64,000 nt of DNA from Vicugna pacos (lineage: Eukaryota; Chordata; Mammalia; Artiodactyla; Camelidae). Numbering within the stretch: the first letter of the stretch is position 1; every line of letters begins with the position of its first letter. The notes beneath the pieces are model-generated. The model had not been told where the DNA came from. It did no database searches and saw nothing but the letters and a program-made list of their open reading frames with translations. The stretch is from the NCBI RefSeq assembly GCF_048564905.1, contig NC_133008.1:7586453-7650452 (forward strand), written 5' to 3'. A program made the translations under genes and the position numbers. Below, piece by piece: positions 1-10,094 of this stretch.

Positions 1-1362
1 CAGTCCTTGCTTGTTCTCCGCGAAGCGTCCTTTCCGCCCGCGCAGAAGTAGTTGCGTTTGTGGGGGTGCCTGCAGCTTGTCCTTTTACCAACAAGCTTGT
101 TTTCAGAGTTTCAGAGGCAGAAACCATGTCCAAATTAAAGGGGAAAAATCCTTGCCAACCATACACAACTTTAATGTCAGAAAAATAAATAAATAAAAAA
201 CAAGCCGACAAAAGCCACTGTTCATAGGGGACCCACTGTCTTTGTTCCCTTGGGAATGGAACCGTGAACCAACTCTTTTGGGACGGGCTGATGTGTCTGA
301 TAATGTCGATACAGAAGCTACAAAAAAGGAATAGTCATGATAACTCATGATTCTTAAAGACCCTTCCCATGGCACAAAGGAAAAGAAATGGTTCTTCAGA
401 ACATAAAAGCAAGATTTCTGAACAAGAGTCATTAATGATAGTATCTTCAGTACGACCCCAAAATATAAATGCAAAACAACCATCTGATACTAAACTTTTA
501 AAGTGCTTTAAATAGCTTGTCTCAGTAATCGGCCCCCCCCATTAGTTATACCTAGAGTTGCAGTGTTACAAAAGCTCAAATTTTAGAGTAAATAAAAAGC
601 TACTACACTACAGTAAAAATTTTAATGCAGGGATTAAAGAAATATTTAGTTATATTCAGAGGAAACTATTTCCAGCTTACAATGGATTTATTGTTGGCTG
701 TTGGTCTTCCATTGTCCAGACCAATTAGTTTGAAAACAATTTGAAAAACCCAGAGACTCAGGATAAAATTCAAGCCCTTTCCTTCCCTGGCACCAACTCT
801 ATGTATTGGTTAAGAGACCTTAAAACCCAGAGTCAAATGTAGCTTTTTGGGCAGCTGGTCACTCACCAGGACGGCTCTATGGTGAATGCTTTAATAAAAA
901 AACACCAGTGTTTGGTTCTTGTGGCACAACCTGAGGTGGAGCGTAATTCATAGCTACATTCATTTCCTTGACGTCTCCTGGCTCCCAAACCGAAAAAGTT
1001 TCTTACCAATTACTTCCTGGCACATTTACTTTATCTCTCCACTCTTTTTTTTTTTTTTCTGGTCTTTTATTTTGGCCACAGTTTGGGAGAGCTTTATTAG
1101 AACAGCAGCATGTTTAGAACGAGAAGCCAACTGTCAGGCCGTTCCTTTCCCAAACATATTTTGGAATTGCTGAATCGGACTCTTACACATTGGCTTGGGA
1201 GATTTGCCGCATCGCTCCTGAAGTTGGGAATCTGTAGGTGGAATGAATCTGTAAGCGGAATGTAAGCAGAATGAATGCAACCAGCAGGCAGAGAGGGCTA
1301 GATGGTGCGTGGGGTTTCAGTCCCATTGTCTGCTAGTTTCATCATCTAACCTCCTCAACTTC
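1..1362. other. Unassigned sequence, no gene seen
   Basis: The first 60 bases are GC-rich with several CpGs. The rest is moderately AT-rich and contains overlapping AATAAA motifs near 182-198 and a T-run near 1048. I recognise no repeat family, RNA gene or exon here. A + strand frame from 126 to 515 has three internal stops and no recognised homologue, so I do not call it. Confidence 0.5.
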
Positions 1363-1380
1363 CCTAATATGATGATTGCA

Positions 1381-1533
1381 GAGCGGGAGGGTAGAGCTCA
1401 GTGGTAGAGCATGTGCTTAGCATGCACAAGGTCCTGGGTTCAATCCCCAGTACCGCCATTAAAATAAATAAATAAACCTAATTACCCCCTGCCACCAAAA
1501 TAAAAAAACAAGGAAAAAAAACTTTTAAAAAGA
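1381..1533 (+). mobile_element. Camelid tRNA-Ala-derived SINE (Vic-1 type), full length
   Basis: The head is a tRNA-Ala-like sequence: A box TAGAGCTCAGTGG at 1392-1404, anticodon-position AGC at 1419-1421, and B box GGTTCAATCCC at 1437-1447. The tail has AATAAATAAA, CCTAATTACC and then A-rich sequence. The flanks CCTAATATGATGATT (1363-1377) and CCTAATATGACGATC (1534-1548) are a target-site duplication of about 15 bp with two mismatches. The element is a non-autonomous retrotransposon mobilised by L1 and transcribed by RNA polymerase III when active. The intact boxes and readable duplication suggest a fairly young insertion. Confidence 0.93.
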
Positions 1534-1548
1534 CCTAATATGACGATC

Positions 1549-2660
1549 ATAGCTACCTGCATAGTGACGAGCAAATAAGACAATGGAGAGCAAAGTGTTG
1601 GTCAGTAAGTGGGCTCTTGATGGCGACTAACAGAATCCCCGACTGTGGTCCCTGAAACGACAGTCATGGAATGACCTTGCATAGCCAGAGCAGCCCGGAA
1701 GTCTGCCTGCAGGTCCTGGGTTAGTTCCTTGACTTGGCCACGACTGGGTGCCCCGTCACTGTCTGCCTTTCTCTTGGCCTTTCCTCACGGTCACGAGATG
1801 TCTGCTGCAGCTCCAAGCATGTGTCTTCACACAAGAGTAGCCAAGGCAGAAGGGAAGAGGCCAGGAAAAAGCCATCTTCTGGAGAGGCTTTCTCTTTCAT
1901 TTGAGTCAGGGGACTTTCCTTAGAGCCACCAGCCAGAACCAGAGCCCATGATCACCGTCATCCTGTCCCTAAAAGGGTGATGGGGCTGCCACAGGGGGCT
2001 TTGGCCAAGCTCGGTTCATCCCTTGAGTCTGGGCACGTTGCCAGGGGAACAGAATTGCAGCTTTGTGAGGAAGGGAGCCTGGGAATGGCTGTTGGGGAGC
2101 AACCAACAGTGTCAGGCGGATGCCCTAGAATGTTACCCTAGAGAAGGATGGGGTTGGGGGGGAGAGGAGGGGACAGTCATCCATTGTCCTGCCACAGCTT
2201 TCATAACCATGCCCCTTTTACTGCTCCGTGCTTTGAGAAACTCTTCAGCCACAAAATTTGTTTCCTTCAGGGTCCTGCTCTCCAGCTCCCCCTCCAGCCA
2301 TGGTCAAGGTTGGTGCATTTGGGGTTCTCTCTAGCTCCATCCCATACTTGCACATCACCCTGCAGTGAGTGGAGAGGCTGCTCGTGCTTGAGGACCAAGG
2401 AGCTCAGTACCCCCGAAACCACGTGCCCAGGCAGCCTGCTCCCCCTCCCCGTGCAGCCCCTGGCCATTGGCCTCCTGGACTTTTCCAACAGCCATGTCTC
2501 CCCGTGGCCTCCAGATCCCCTTCCAGAGTGTGCAGTTAGAATCATGGTCCCCAGAGCATGGTGTCTCTTTTACCCTCATTGAGCGTCATCTCATTAGAGT
2601 CCACCTTTCTAGATGCCTTTGGATCCTTGTGCCTTCAAAGAGCAATGTGACAGGAGCAAT
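1549..2660. other. Unassigned sequence, no gene seen
   Basis: Moderately GC-rich sequence without a recognised repeat family. Open frames on both strands at 2148-2582 overlap each other, have no domain and are treated as chance. The 14 bp AGCAATGTGACAGG at 2641-2654 is followed by a second AGCAATGTG directly before the next SINE, which is a local short duplication. Confidence 0.4.
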
Positions 2661-2736
2661 GTGGAGGTACTGGGGATTGAACCCAGGACTTCCTGCGTGC
2701 TGAGCACGTGCTCTACCACTGAGCTGTACCCTCCCC
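2661..2736 (-). mobile_element. Camelid SINE, tRNA-like head only
   Basis: On the minus strand this reads as the tRNA-Ala-like head of the camelid SINE, with the B box complement (GGGATTGAACCC) and the A box region ending in CCCTCCCC. The usual A-rich tail with AATAAA units is missing, leaving about 76 bp. No target-site duplication is clear. It could be an old copy that lost its tail or a tail-less insertion. Confidence 0.85.
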
Positions 2737-3904
2737 GAGCCTGGCTAAATTTAAAAGGGAATTTATTGGCTTGAGTCACTGAGACGTCCAGGGAAATGTC
2801 TGCTCAGGCACAGCGAGAAGTGCCTTGATTTTGTGTCTCTTTGTATTGGCTCCATATTTCTCAAGGATGCCCCCCCTCTTCCCGTGAAGTGGGCGGGCAG
2901 CTGCCAGCGGCTCCAGGCTCATGTCCTCAGCGTTAGAGTTTCTCTGTCCCCATAGTTCCCCCAGTTCACTCCAAAGATCAGCATGGATTAGCTGCACTGG
3001 TCACTAAGACAAGCCGGGCAGCCTCTCTGATCTGCTAGGCTCGGGGTGTGTGTATGCACCTGTGCACACCTGTGTGTCCCCCACTGGAGTGAAAGGACCA
3101 GGAGTGGAGGGTGGTTCCCAAAGGACAACTGTTACTAGAAGAAGTGGGGGAAGACACGGGGCTGGTAAAACCCAGCAGATGACCATCCAAGGAATAAAGA
3201 GAGAGGCTTGGGCGACAAGCTGGAGCCACATCCTGGAGAAATTCCTCCGCAGTGGCTTCAAATCCAGCTAAAGGATTTTTGTTCTAATGGGGTGGGCAGT
3301 AGAGTTGGTGGGTATTGTTCTGTAGGTGTTTATGTATCTTGATAAATTCGGGTTTATCTCTGGTAATATCAAAACCCGTAACTGTCTCTGAATATAATGC
3401 ACATACAAAATGTGAGCTTAACACGTTACAGGGCCACTTAAAATCTTAAAACTTCCCCGAAACGACTGCATGAGTTGTGGAACACAGAGGTTATTGTCCT
3501 TGTTTTACAAGGGAGAAATGTCACCGAGATGGAGGCGGTGACCTGCTGTGGGCGCCCCTCGGGCTAGCGGGAGGCCCTGGAAGGAGGAGTGACAAGGGGG
3601 GCGTGTCCTGTCCACCCTTTGTCTGCGTTTCTCGTCCAGCCCAGGGCAGTGCTTCCTCGGCCCCCTTTCATCCGTTTACCAGGGAGGGTTCTCCCCAGAG
3701 GAGTGTTCTCGTGAGGAAGGAGGCGCCCCTCCTCCAGCCTGGTTGAGGGGCCTGTCGGGGCGCCTTAAGTCCCACTGACCTGAAGCAGTGATGCGCGTGT
3801 GCTAGGAGGTGGCCGTGGCCTTGCCTGGAGCCGTGCGTCCCGGTGGCCTTGAGAGGCCTGAGTTTGAAGAGGAAACGCTCTGGACAAGGATTCAGAAAGG
3901 CACC
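2737..3904. other. Unassigned sequence, no gene seen
   Basis: Contains the phrase GGGAATTTATTGGCTTGAG at 2757-2775, which resembles a very common ancient interspersed repeat, but too little is preserved to name it. A short stretch near 3488-3530 (TTGTCCTTGTTTTACAAGGG) resembles the antisense MIR core. The remainder is unassigned. Confidence 0.35.
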
Positions 3905-4125
3905 GACTTTATTTTTTTTTTTAATTTAATTAATTTTTTTCAATTGAAGTATCGTTGCTGCGCCATATTATGTAAGTTACAAGTGTCCAATGCAGTGATT
4001 CACAGTTTTAAAGGTTGCGCTCTATTTATAGTTATTACCAAGTGTTGGCTCTGTTCCCTGTGCTGGCGATACATCCTTGTAGCTTACTGATACCCACTAG
4101 TGCACACGCACCCCTTGCTCCCCCG
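3905..4125 (-). mobile_element. L1 3' end (cetartiodactyl-type), antisense
   Basis: A T-rich start followed by TTCAATTGAAGTAT is the antisense 3' terminus of artiodactyl L1 elements. It continues with the expected TGCAGTGATTCACAG and GTTCCCTGTGCTGGC segments. It is 5' truncated at about 220 bp and considerably diverged. Confidence 0.75.
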
Positions 4126-4147
4126 CCTCCGTGTTGCCTTTCCTCCA

Positions 4148-4484
4148 CTGTCTGTGTCTGTTCAGGCTGCTGTCACACAACAGCGTGGACCCGGGGGCTT
4201 AAACAGCAGATGTTTACGTGTCACAGTTTGGGAGGCTGGGAAGTCCAGGCAGATACGGTGCCCAGTGAGGATCACTTTCCGGTTCATGGCCGGCCACCGT
4301 CTCGCCGTGTCCTCTCATGGCAGGAGGGTGGGGGGCTCTCTGGGGCCTCTCTTACAAGGGCACTAATCCCATTCATGAGGGCCCCACCCACCTCCCAAAG
4401 CCTCTCCTAACACCATCCCACTGGGGGGTAGGTTCCCACACATGAATTGGGGTACAGGGGACACAAACATTTGGGCGGCTGCCA
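4148..4484 (-). mobile_element. MLT1-type MaLR LTR fossil
   Basis: Antisense MLT1 landmarks appear in order: TCTGTTCAGGCTGCTGTCAC, a cagtttgggaggctgg-like segment, CACTAATCCCATTCATGAGG and GACACAAACATTTGGG. This is a solo LTR fossil of an ERVL-MaLR element, old enough to be shared among placental mammals by family age. No internal retroviral sequence is visible. Confidence 0.8.
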
Positions 4485-6165
4485 CCCCTTGAACCCCACT
4501 TCTCTACAGCAAGGTGGAGCCCAGCCTGTGGGGCGGGGCCGAGATGATTCGGGGAGAAGGGAGGGCTGGACGGGAGGGCTTGTGCAGCTGAGGCTGAGCT
4601 CTGAGCACAGACCCCGCTGTCCCTCAGTTTCAGGGCCCCACAGGGTTTTGGCACTGTCCTGCACCTTCAGGGAGCCCTCTCTTTTACTACAGGTCTCTAC
4701 ATATGTCCCCCTTTCCCTGCAATAATGCTGACCCCCGCCCCCCACGAGGCATTGATAGGCGTTGGTGGGAGACAGAGTTCTTTCAAACCTCTTCCTCAGC
4801 TCCGGCTGCTGCTGGGCAGTGGCCACCTCCTTCCTCCGGGACATCAGGCCCAGTGCTGGCATATAGCACCCCTGCTGGGCAACCCTTCCCCTTCCAGCTC
4901 TTCTAAAATGTAAATAACCAAGATGGATGTTGATTTAACGTGATTAATGGTATTGATAGTCCCACCGCCCTGAGGCCAAGTCTGTTGAACTTTTTGCAGG
5001 ATCCCTTCCAGTCCTTGTATGGACGGGCAGATTTATGTGCAGCTCATCGTCACCGCAGAGTGCACACCATTTATGTCTTGCTTCGGTGTATTTCAGCCTT
5101 ATATCAAAAACATTTTCCCAGCTGCTCCAGGGTCCTGTTTCATGACCACTTAGGATTCCATCAGTGGAATCTGCATCCTTCCATCAACACGCATCTAGAC
5201 CTCCTCCCATCATTGTTGGCACAGTACAGCCGGTGGTTTTGTGGGGGAAGTGTCTCACTTCTATTTTTTTTAGGATGGAGAGTAACTGTCTAAAGAGGAT
5301 CGTTTTTAGGGCTTTGTTTTTTGTCTTGATTTTAGAACATCCGACTTTGTCCATGACACACATGTTTACCCTCCTGCGGAATTCCAAAACTCTTGCACCA
5401 TTGTGAAATCACGCCTCAAGTTTTATGATGGGCAGAGTGGATTCAGTCTGTCTTCTGGTTGAACTTTTATTTTAGTTGGATTTGTTATTGTTGAAAGCAA
5501 AAGCAAAAGCAAACGATCATCAACCCTTAAAATAAGATTTGGCGGAACTCTGAAGATTTCATCTCAGAATTAGGCTCATTCGTTGGTTTGGTGCAGAACC
5601 AGAGCTTAGTGGTCGCCAGGCATGGCTCTCGGTCGGCAGTGCAACTTCTGACTCTGTGAACAAATGTAACTTGGTGTCGTAAAGTTCTCCGGAGGCTGCA
5701 CACAACCTCTGGCTCCTTCCCCGATCGATTTCCTCCATGTGTACGATCAGGATGAATCTGCATTGTTGACGCAGGCACTTAGAAAACATCCCTCCATCAT
5801 GTCCAGAAACATACTTCAGCACTAAGCACGAGCCAGGGGGAGAAAAAGCAAGTTTGCAGCTGTAGTTTTAAAGAAAGCCATGTCAGTGTGCTCCTGGGGG
5901 CAACAGGGGAAGTGGCTGAGGGCCTCCGGGTGCCTGCCCCGGACGGAAGGTTGACACGTCCATCCTCGTGGTGTTGCTTAGCAAACCCCCAGCCCAGGCT
6001 TCGCCCTCCCAGAAGGGGCAGCGACCAGCCCAGGTGACCTGACGCCTAGCTCGGAGCCCTCTCGGTAGCCTCACGGCAGCCCCCCAGAAATGGTACTTTA
6101 GCTTGGAGCAGCGGCAGCTTTTCCCGCCCGTGTAGACATCCTCATCCTCCCCAGGCGGCCGATGT
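4485..6165. other. Unassigned sequence, no gene seen
   Basis: GC-rich up to about 4900, then mixed. The part at 4930-5405 has the T-rich texture of an antisense ancient LINE but I cannot place it. A short AGCAAA-type repeat sits near 5496-5513. Open frames at 4407-4862 (minus) and 4447-4725 (plus) overlap one another and have no recognisable domain. Confidence 0.35.
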
Positions 6166-6229
6166 GCAAGGTGCCCCAGCTCTGCCATTCCTAGTTGTGT
6201 GGCTTCCAAACCTCAGTTTGCCCATCTGT
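6166..6229 (+). mobile_element. MIR, left part (split by a SINE)
   Basis: CAGCTCTGCCATTCCTAG, GTGTGGC and CCTCAGTTTGCCCATCTGTA are the central and 3' segments of MIR in sense orientation. The copy resumes at 6479 after the inserted camelid SINE, so both parts belong to one tRNA-derived MIR. Confidence 0.8.
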
Positions 6230-6273
6230 ATATTTTTTTGGTTTTTGGGTTTTTTTGCCTTCCAATGTCTATT

Positions 6274-6320
<47 letters not shown>

Positions 6321-6478
6321 TTTGCTTATTTGCTTATTTGCTTATTTATGGGGGGTGCAGTTAGGCTTGCTAATTAATTAATTAATCAACTAATTATTTT
6401 TAGTGGCTGTACTGGGGATTGAACCCAGGACCTTGTGCATACTAAGCATGCGCTGCAGCACTGAGCTACACCCTCCCC
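6230..6478 (-). mobile_element. Camelid SINE with expanded ATTT tail, inside a MIR
   Basis: The tRNA-Ala-like head is antisense at about 6405-6478 (GGGATTGAACCC for the B box, CTACACCCTCCCC at the 5' end). The tail side holds TAATTAATTAATTAAT and a long TTTA array at about 6271-6325 followed by TTTGCTTA units, formed by growth of the normal AAATAAAT tail. The element interrupts a MIR whose two halves flank it, so it is the younger insertion. Confidence 0.92.
6271..6348. repeat. (TTTA)n microsatellite in SINE tail
   Basis: About 14 TTTA units followed by TTTGCTTA variants, derived from the A-rich tail of the surrounding antisense SINE. Length is likely to vary between individuals. Confidence 0.9.
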
Positions 6479-6598
6479 AGCTCGTCTGTTAAACAGGGAT
6501 GACAGTACTTGCCTCAGAGTTTCTGTGGGGACGAGACAAGCTGATGTGTCTGCAGAGCCCAGCGCATCACACTCATCCTGCAAATGTCAGCTCTCGTT
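6479..6598 (+). mobile_element. MIR, right part
   Basis: Continues the MIR begun at 6166: CTGTTAAACAGGGATGACAGTACTTGCCTCAGAG followed by the MIR 3' region up to the end of similarity near 6598. Confidence 0.8.
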
Positions 6599-7424
6599 GG
6601 AACGCTCTCTTGGAATCTGGAAGGAGTGTCTCTGTTTGCTAATTGGAGAGGTGGTCCCGTGGTTACAGGGACGGCCTTAAGATCCTGTTACCACTGGGAT
6701 TCTGCCACCCTGTGAAGGCTGCAGAGAAGTGAAAAAGGTACCTGAGTCTCTGAGTCAATGATGGAGAAATGTGACTTTGTTGTTGAAGAAAAGCAAAGAC
6801 TGAATTAGCTTCACAGCCCCATTTTTTCAGTCTCTCAGTTGAGCAGAATGAGATTTTTCCATTTAAATAAAAAAATTCATGGTTATGACCAAAATAAAAG
6901 TGTAAGTATCCCCCAGATTATTAAGTGGCCTTTTCCATTGTGAAAGGGCACCCGACACCTAATAAACTGAATTAATAAGCCTGTTTCTGTGATTACGCAA
7001 CATGGCACAAACGGCCTCAACGCTCGTGACTACACTGGTGAGCTGGAGGCCCCGCGCACATCTGCTTCGACTCACAGTAGTAAATGAGAAAACCTTTATT
7101 TTCCTGATGTAGCCACAAAATCTGGGAGCGGGGGGAAGTGCCTTCAAATGGGTAATGTGACCTTCTGAAACGGAATTTGCTTCCAACTCTACGTTGTGAA
7201 ACAAATCATAACGCAATGAGAACGTATTCTGGTGTTTTCAAGAAGACAACTGAAATAAAACATACTTAACTTTGGGTCTCCAAGGAGGATCGTCCCACAC
7301 AAACCAGGGTCTGTCCGTTTATTTAGCTGTGATTTTTTGTGTGACATGTGGGCGATTATCACCTATAGCATCCCGTCTTCAGACCCATCTGTGGTGCAGA
7401 TGAAGGACAAGTTTACAGGGCAGT
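6599..7424. other. Unassigned sequence, no gene seen
   Basis: AT-rich with no recognised repeat. It contains several runs typical of unconstrained intergenic DNA and no convincing splice pairs. Confidence 0.35.
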
Positions 7425-7645
7425 GGGACGTGTGTGTGTGTGTGTGTGTGTGAGAGGGTGAGCCCCTGGGAGGGGTGGGAGGGCATAAGCGTATGTGTGC
7501 TAGTGGGTGTGTGTGCATATGAGAGCGGGTGTACACACATATGCGCACGTGGCCCTTGTGTGTGTGTATATGTGTGAGTGCACGTAGGTGTCTGAGTGTG
7601 TATATGAATGTGTGTGCATGTGCGTGGCAGGCAGTGAGCGTGTGC
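7425..7645. repeat. (TG)n and TG-rich low-complexity tract
   Basis: A core of about 13 TG units at 7429-7452 is followed by around 190 bases rich in TGTG and TGTATATG groups. Alternating purine-pyrimidine sequence of this type can adopt Z-DNA. Frames read from the other strand give only His-Thr-rich chance peptides. Confidence 0.9.
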
Positions 7646-7767
7646 GTGCAGATGCACACGCAGGAGCTGGGAGGGAAGCAGGAAGGGTGAGACCAGCCTG
7701 ACCTCGTCACCTCCCCACCCAAGCTGTCCCACCTGGAAGCCGCTCAGGCCGCGGGGCCCCAGAGCTG

Positions 7768-7925
7768 AGCGCCCTGGGTTTGAGTCTGGAGTTGCCTCTA
7801 AAGTGGCCACAGTGTCCCGGGACAAATCAGTTGACTTTTCCAAGTCTCACTTTCCTCCTCTGGAAAAAGGGTGATGGTCTGTGCTTGACCGCGGTTTCTG
7901 CGAGGATGGAGGGAGGCGCCCTTCC
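7768..7925 (+). mobile_element. MIR
   Basis: GGGTTTGAGTCTGGAGTTGC, then ACAAATCAGTTGACTTTTCC, CTCACTTTCCTCCTCTGG and GGGTGATGG follow the MIR consensus order in sense orientation. Confidence 0.7.
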
Positions 7926-8389
7926 CAGGACAGCCTGGGCAGTGAGGGAGGCTAGGTCCCCTCCTCCTTACCCCCCGCCCCTGCCACCGGCCATCCTCGC
8001 TGCGGAGCTGCAGGACTGCTAACCCCCGTGCCTGGGCCGTCCCAGGGCCTGCTGCTGCCCTGTCCGGCTCCTGTCGTGATCCTCACATCTTCGGCTTGGA
8101 TTGGGTGAGCCGAGCTGGGTGAGGGTCCTGCGGGTGACCTTCACCCGGGAGCCCGTGCCCCAGGCCGGTGTGGCCAGCGTGCATTCTTCTCGCTCATCTT
8201 CCTAAATATTCTCACTGGTGTCTCCCTCCCCTCACCCCACCCTCCACCTCCCAAGGTAAGAACTTCAGGACCTTTCAGCCTCCTCCCTGCCTCTTCTCGC
8301 TTCTCGTCGCTTGTGGCTGGTGGGGAGTCTCAGGGAGGAACGTGGGGATGGGACGGGTGTCCCGGGGACCCCATCCGTGTCAGACTGCC
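7926..8389. other. GC-rich unassigned sequence
   Basis: No recognised repeat. A GTAAGA donor-like site at 8255 follows a pyrimidine-rich stretch, but the only upstream acceptor-like site is weak, so no exon is called. Confidence 0.35.
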
Positions 8390-8596
8390 AGGGCTGTTGG
8401 AGCAAAGTACTGCAGCATTAAACAACAGACATTTGTTTTCTCATGATTCCGAAGGCTGGAAGCCCAAGGTCACGGCGTCGGCAGGGTGGCTTCTCCCGAG
8501 GCCTCTCTCCTTGGCCTGCAGATGGCTCTGCGCACTCTCCGTGTCCTCACACGGTCACTCCTTTGTGTGTGTCTCTGTCTGAACTTCCTCTTCTCT
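8390..8596 (-). mobile_element. MLT1-type LTR fossil, first part
   Basis: Antisense MLT1 landmarks: GCAAAGTACTGCAGCATTAAACAACAGACATTTG, TCTCATGATTCCGAAGGCTG and GGCTTCTCCCGAGGCCTCTC. The LTR is interrupted by an L1M insertion and resumes at 9231. No internal viral region is visible. Confidence 0.75.
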
Positions 8597-9230
8597 TTTT
8601 TAGATATGGGAGTTTGTGTTTATTTAATATGGTGCTATTTCTTATGTATCATCTTTTACATGTAGCGATAGTACATTTTTCAACTTGATTGTTTTAAAGC
8701 TGTGTAATTATTTACAACAGCGCAGCACGTGTGCTGTGTATAACACATCGTTTTGTCTCCTGCTGTTGAAAGGTCACATCTGAAGCGCTATATGCCATGT
8801 TACAGCTCCCCCTGACCAGAAGTCAGCAAATAATTTAACTGAATTATTCGTAAGTATAAACATGCAAATATCACACATCATTTGTATGCACGTTACCCAA
8901 ATATCCCTGAAGCGTATGCCAATATTATCCTTGGAAGAAGAAACCGCAACGCTGTTGACACACTGAAATAAAGTTAAGCTTTGCCATTCAGATCATCTTT
9001 ATATTGTGAAAATTTCAAAACAGAAACGGTGAAGGAATTTTATGGCAAGCGCAGATCTAGTCCCCACCCAGATTGCACCATTAACACTTCACTTGCTCCG
9101 TCTCTTTGTGCCTTTATCCATTCACCAGTGCATTTTATTTTTTCATGCATTTCAAAATAATTTCCAGATATCATGTGCTCAGGGGGAGCCCTGAATACTG
9201 CAGCGTGCGTATTACTAACCAGTGACTCTC
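8597..9230 (-). mobile_element. L1M-type LINE fragment inserted in an MLT1 LTR
   Basis: Starts with a short T-run (antisense poly-A position). Near its right part it carries ATTGCACCATTAACACTTCAC, TTTATCCATTCACCAGTGCA and TTCAAAATAATTTCCAGATATC, which resemble an antisense L1M 3' untranslated region. CCTCTTCT occurs at both junctions and may be the remnant target-site duplication. The middle part (about 8700-9000) is unassigned. Confidence 0.55.
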
Positions 9231-9396
9231 CTCTTCTTATGAAGACACCAGTCATGTCGGATCAAGACCCGCCCTAATGGCCTCATTTTAACTTGATTAC
9301 CTCTTGGAAAACCCTGTCTCAATTACAGTCCCATTCTGAAGGACTGGGGGTTAGGACTTGGACACATGACTTTCGGTGGGGGACACGGCTCAGCCT
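9231..9396 (-). mobile_element. MLT1-type LTR fossil, second part
   Basis: Continues the LTR begun at 8390: TTCTTATGAAGACACCAGTC, CCCGCCCTAATGGCCTCATT, TTAACTTGATTACCTCTTGG, GGGGGTTAGGACTTGGACAC and TGGGGGACACGGCTCAG are all antisense MLT1 phrases in the expected order. Confidence 0.75.
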
Positions 9397-10094
9397 GGAC
9401 CACATCTAGTCAGGCTGGACACATCGGGGAGGCTCCAGATATCCGCTGGGGACAGGGCATGGGGGCGGGGTTCCGCAGGAAGCAGGCGGGCTCCGTGTGG
9501 GGACTGAAGCGGGCCTGGCAGGGCGGCTGGGCTGCGGGGGAGACCCTGGCTGCGCTGCGGAGAAGGCTGGAGGCCACACGTGGGAGCAGCCTGAGGGCTC
9601 TCCCTCGCAATCAGAAGCCACCCCCGCACCCCAGGGGCCTGGCCGGCTCGGTGAACCTTAGAAGGTGGGTTCTGATGGGAAGTGATGTGTGTGTCTTTGC
9701 AAAATAATGAATGGGAACACAAATTAAGGATTACTGAAGACTTGCATTTCACTTGCAGACTAAGCCTTTCAAAACACACTTCTGTATTTTGGGACCGAGC
9801 AGGGATCCTTAAGGAAATGTTTGCCAACGTGGTTTGGAAAGAGAGTCGCTCAGCATGCCAATGGGAGTCACTGATTAAACCCACATTCCTTAGAGAAGAG
9901 CTCCTGAGCTCCTGCCAAACGCCTGGGCTGGGCTGGGTGCGCTCCCTGACTGTCTGCCTCCCACTGCTGGGACGTTTACCTGGCACTGAGGCGGACGCTG
10001 AGGCTCGGGGTTGGTGACCTGATGCCTTCTGAGCCCGGATGGATGCCCATCCCCCCAGCCGGCCATGCCCGGGGAGCCAGGACCTGGGCATCCC
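9397..10094. other. Unassigned sequence, no gene seen
   Basis: GC-rich to about 9670, then mixed composition. The longest open frame of the window (306 codons, minus strand, 9390-10310) covers it, but that frame runs into an L1 remnant and has no domain, so it is read as chance. Confidence 0.4.

Noticed and set aside
126-515. A + strand frame of 130 codons ending in MAQRKRNGSSEHKSKISEQE and further residues, with three internal stops.
   Set aside because: Three stops in 130 codons is not far from chance for AT-rich DNA, I recognise no homologue, and there is no splice or promoter context.
1392-1447. Perfect tRNA-type A and B boxes, looking like a tRNA-Ala gene.
   Set aside because: The tRNA-like part is followed by a SINE body and tail and flanked by a target-site duplication; the same unit recurs through the window.
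7363-7843. Minus-strand frames rich in His and Thr.
   Set aside because: They are translations of the TG-rich tract.
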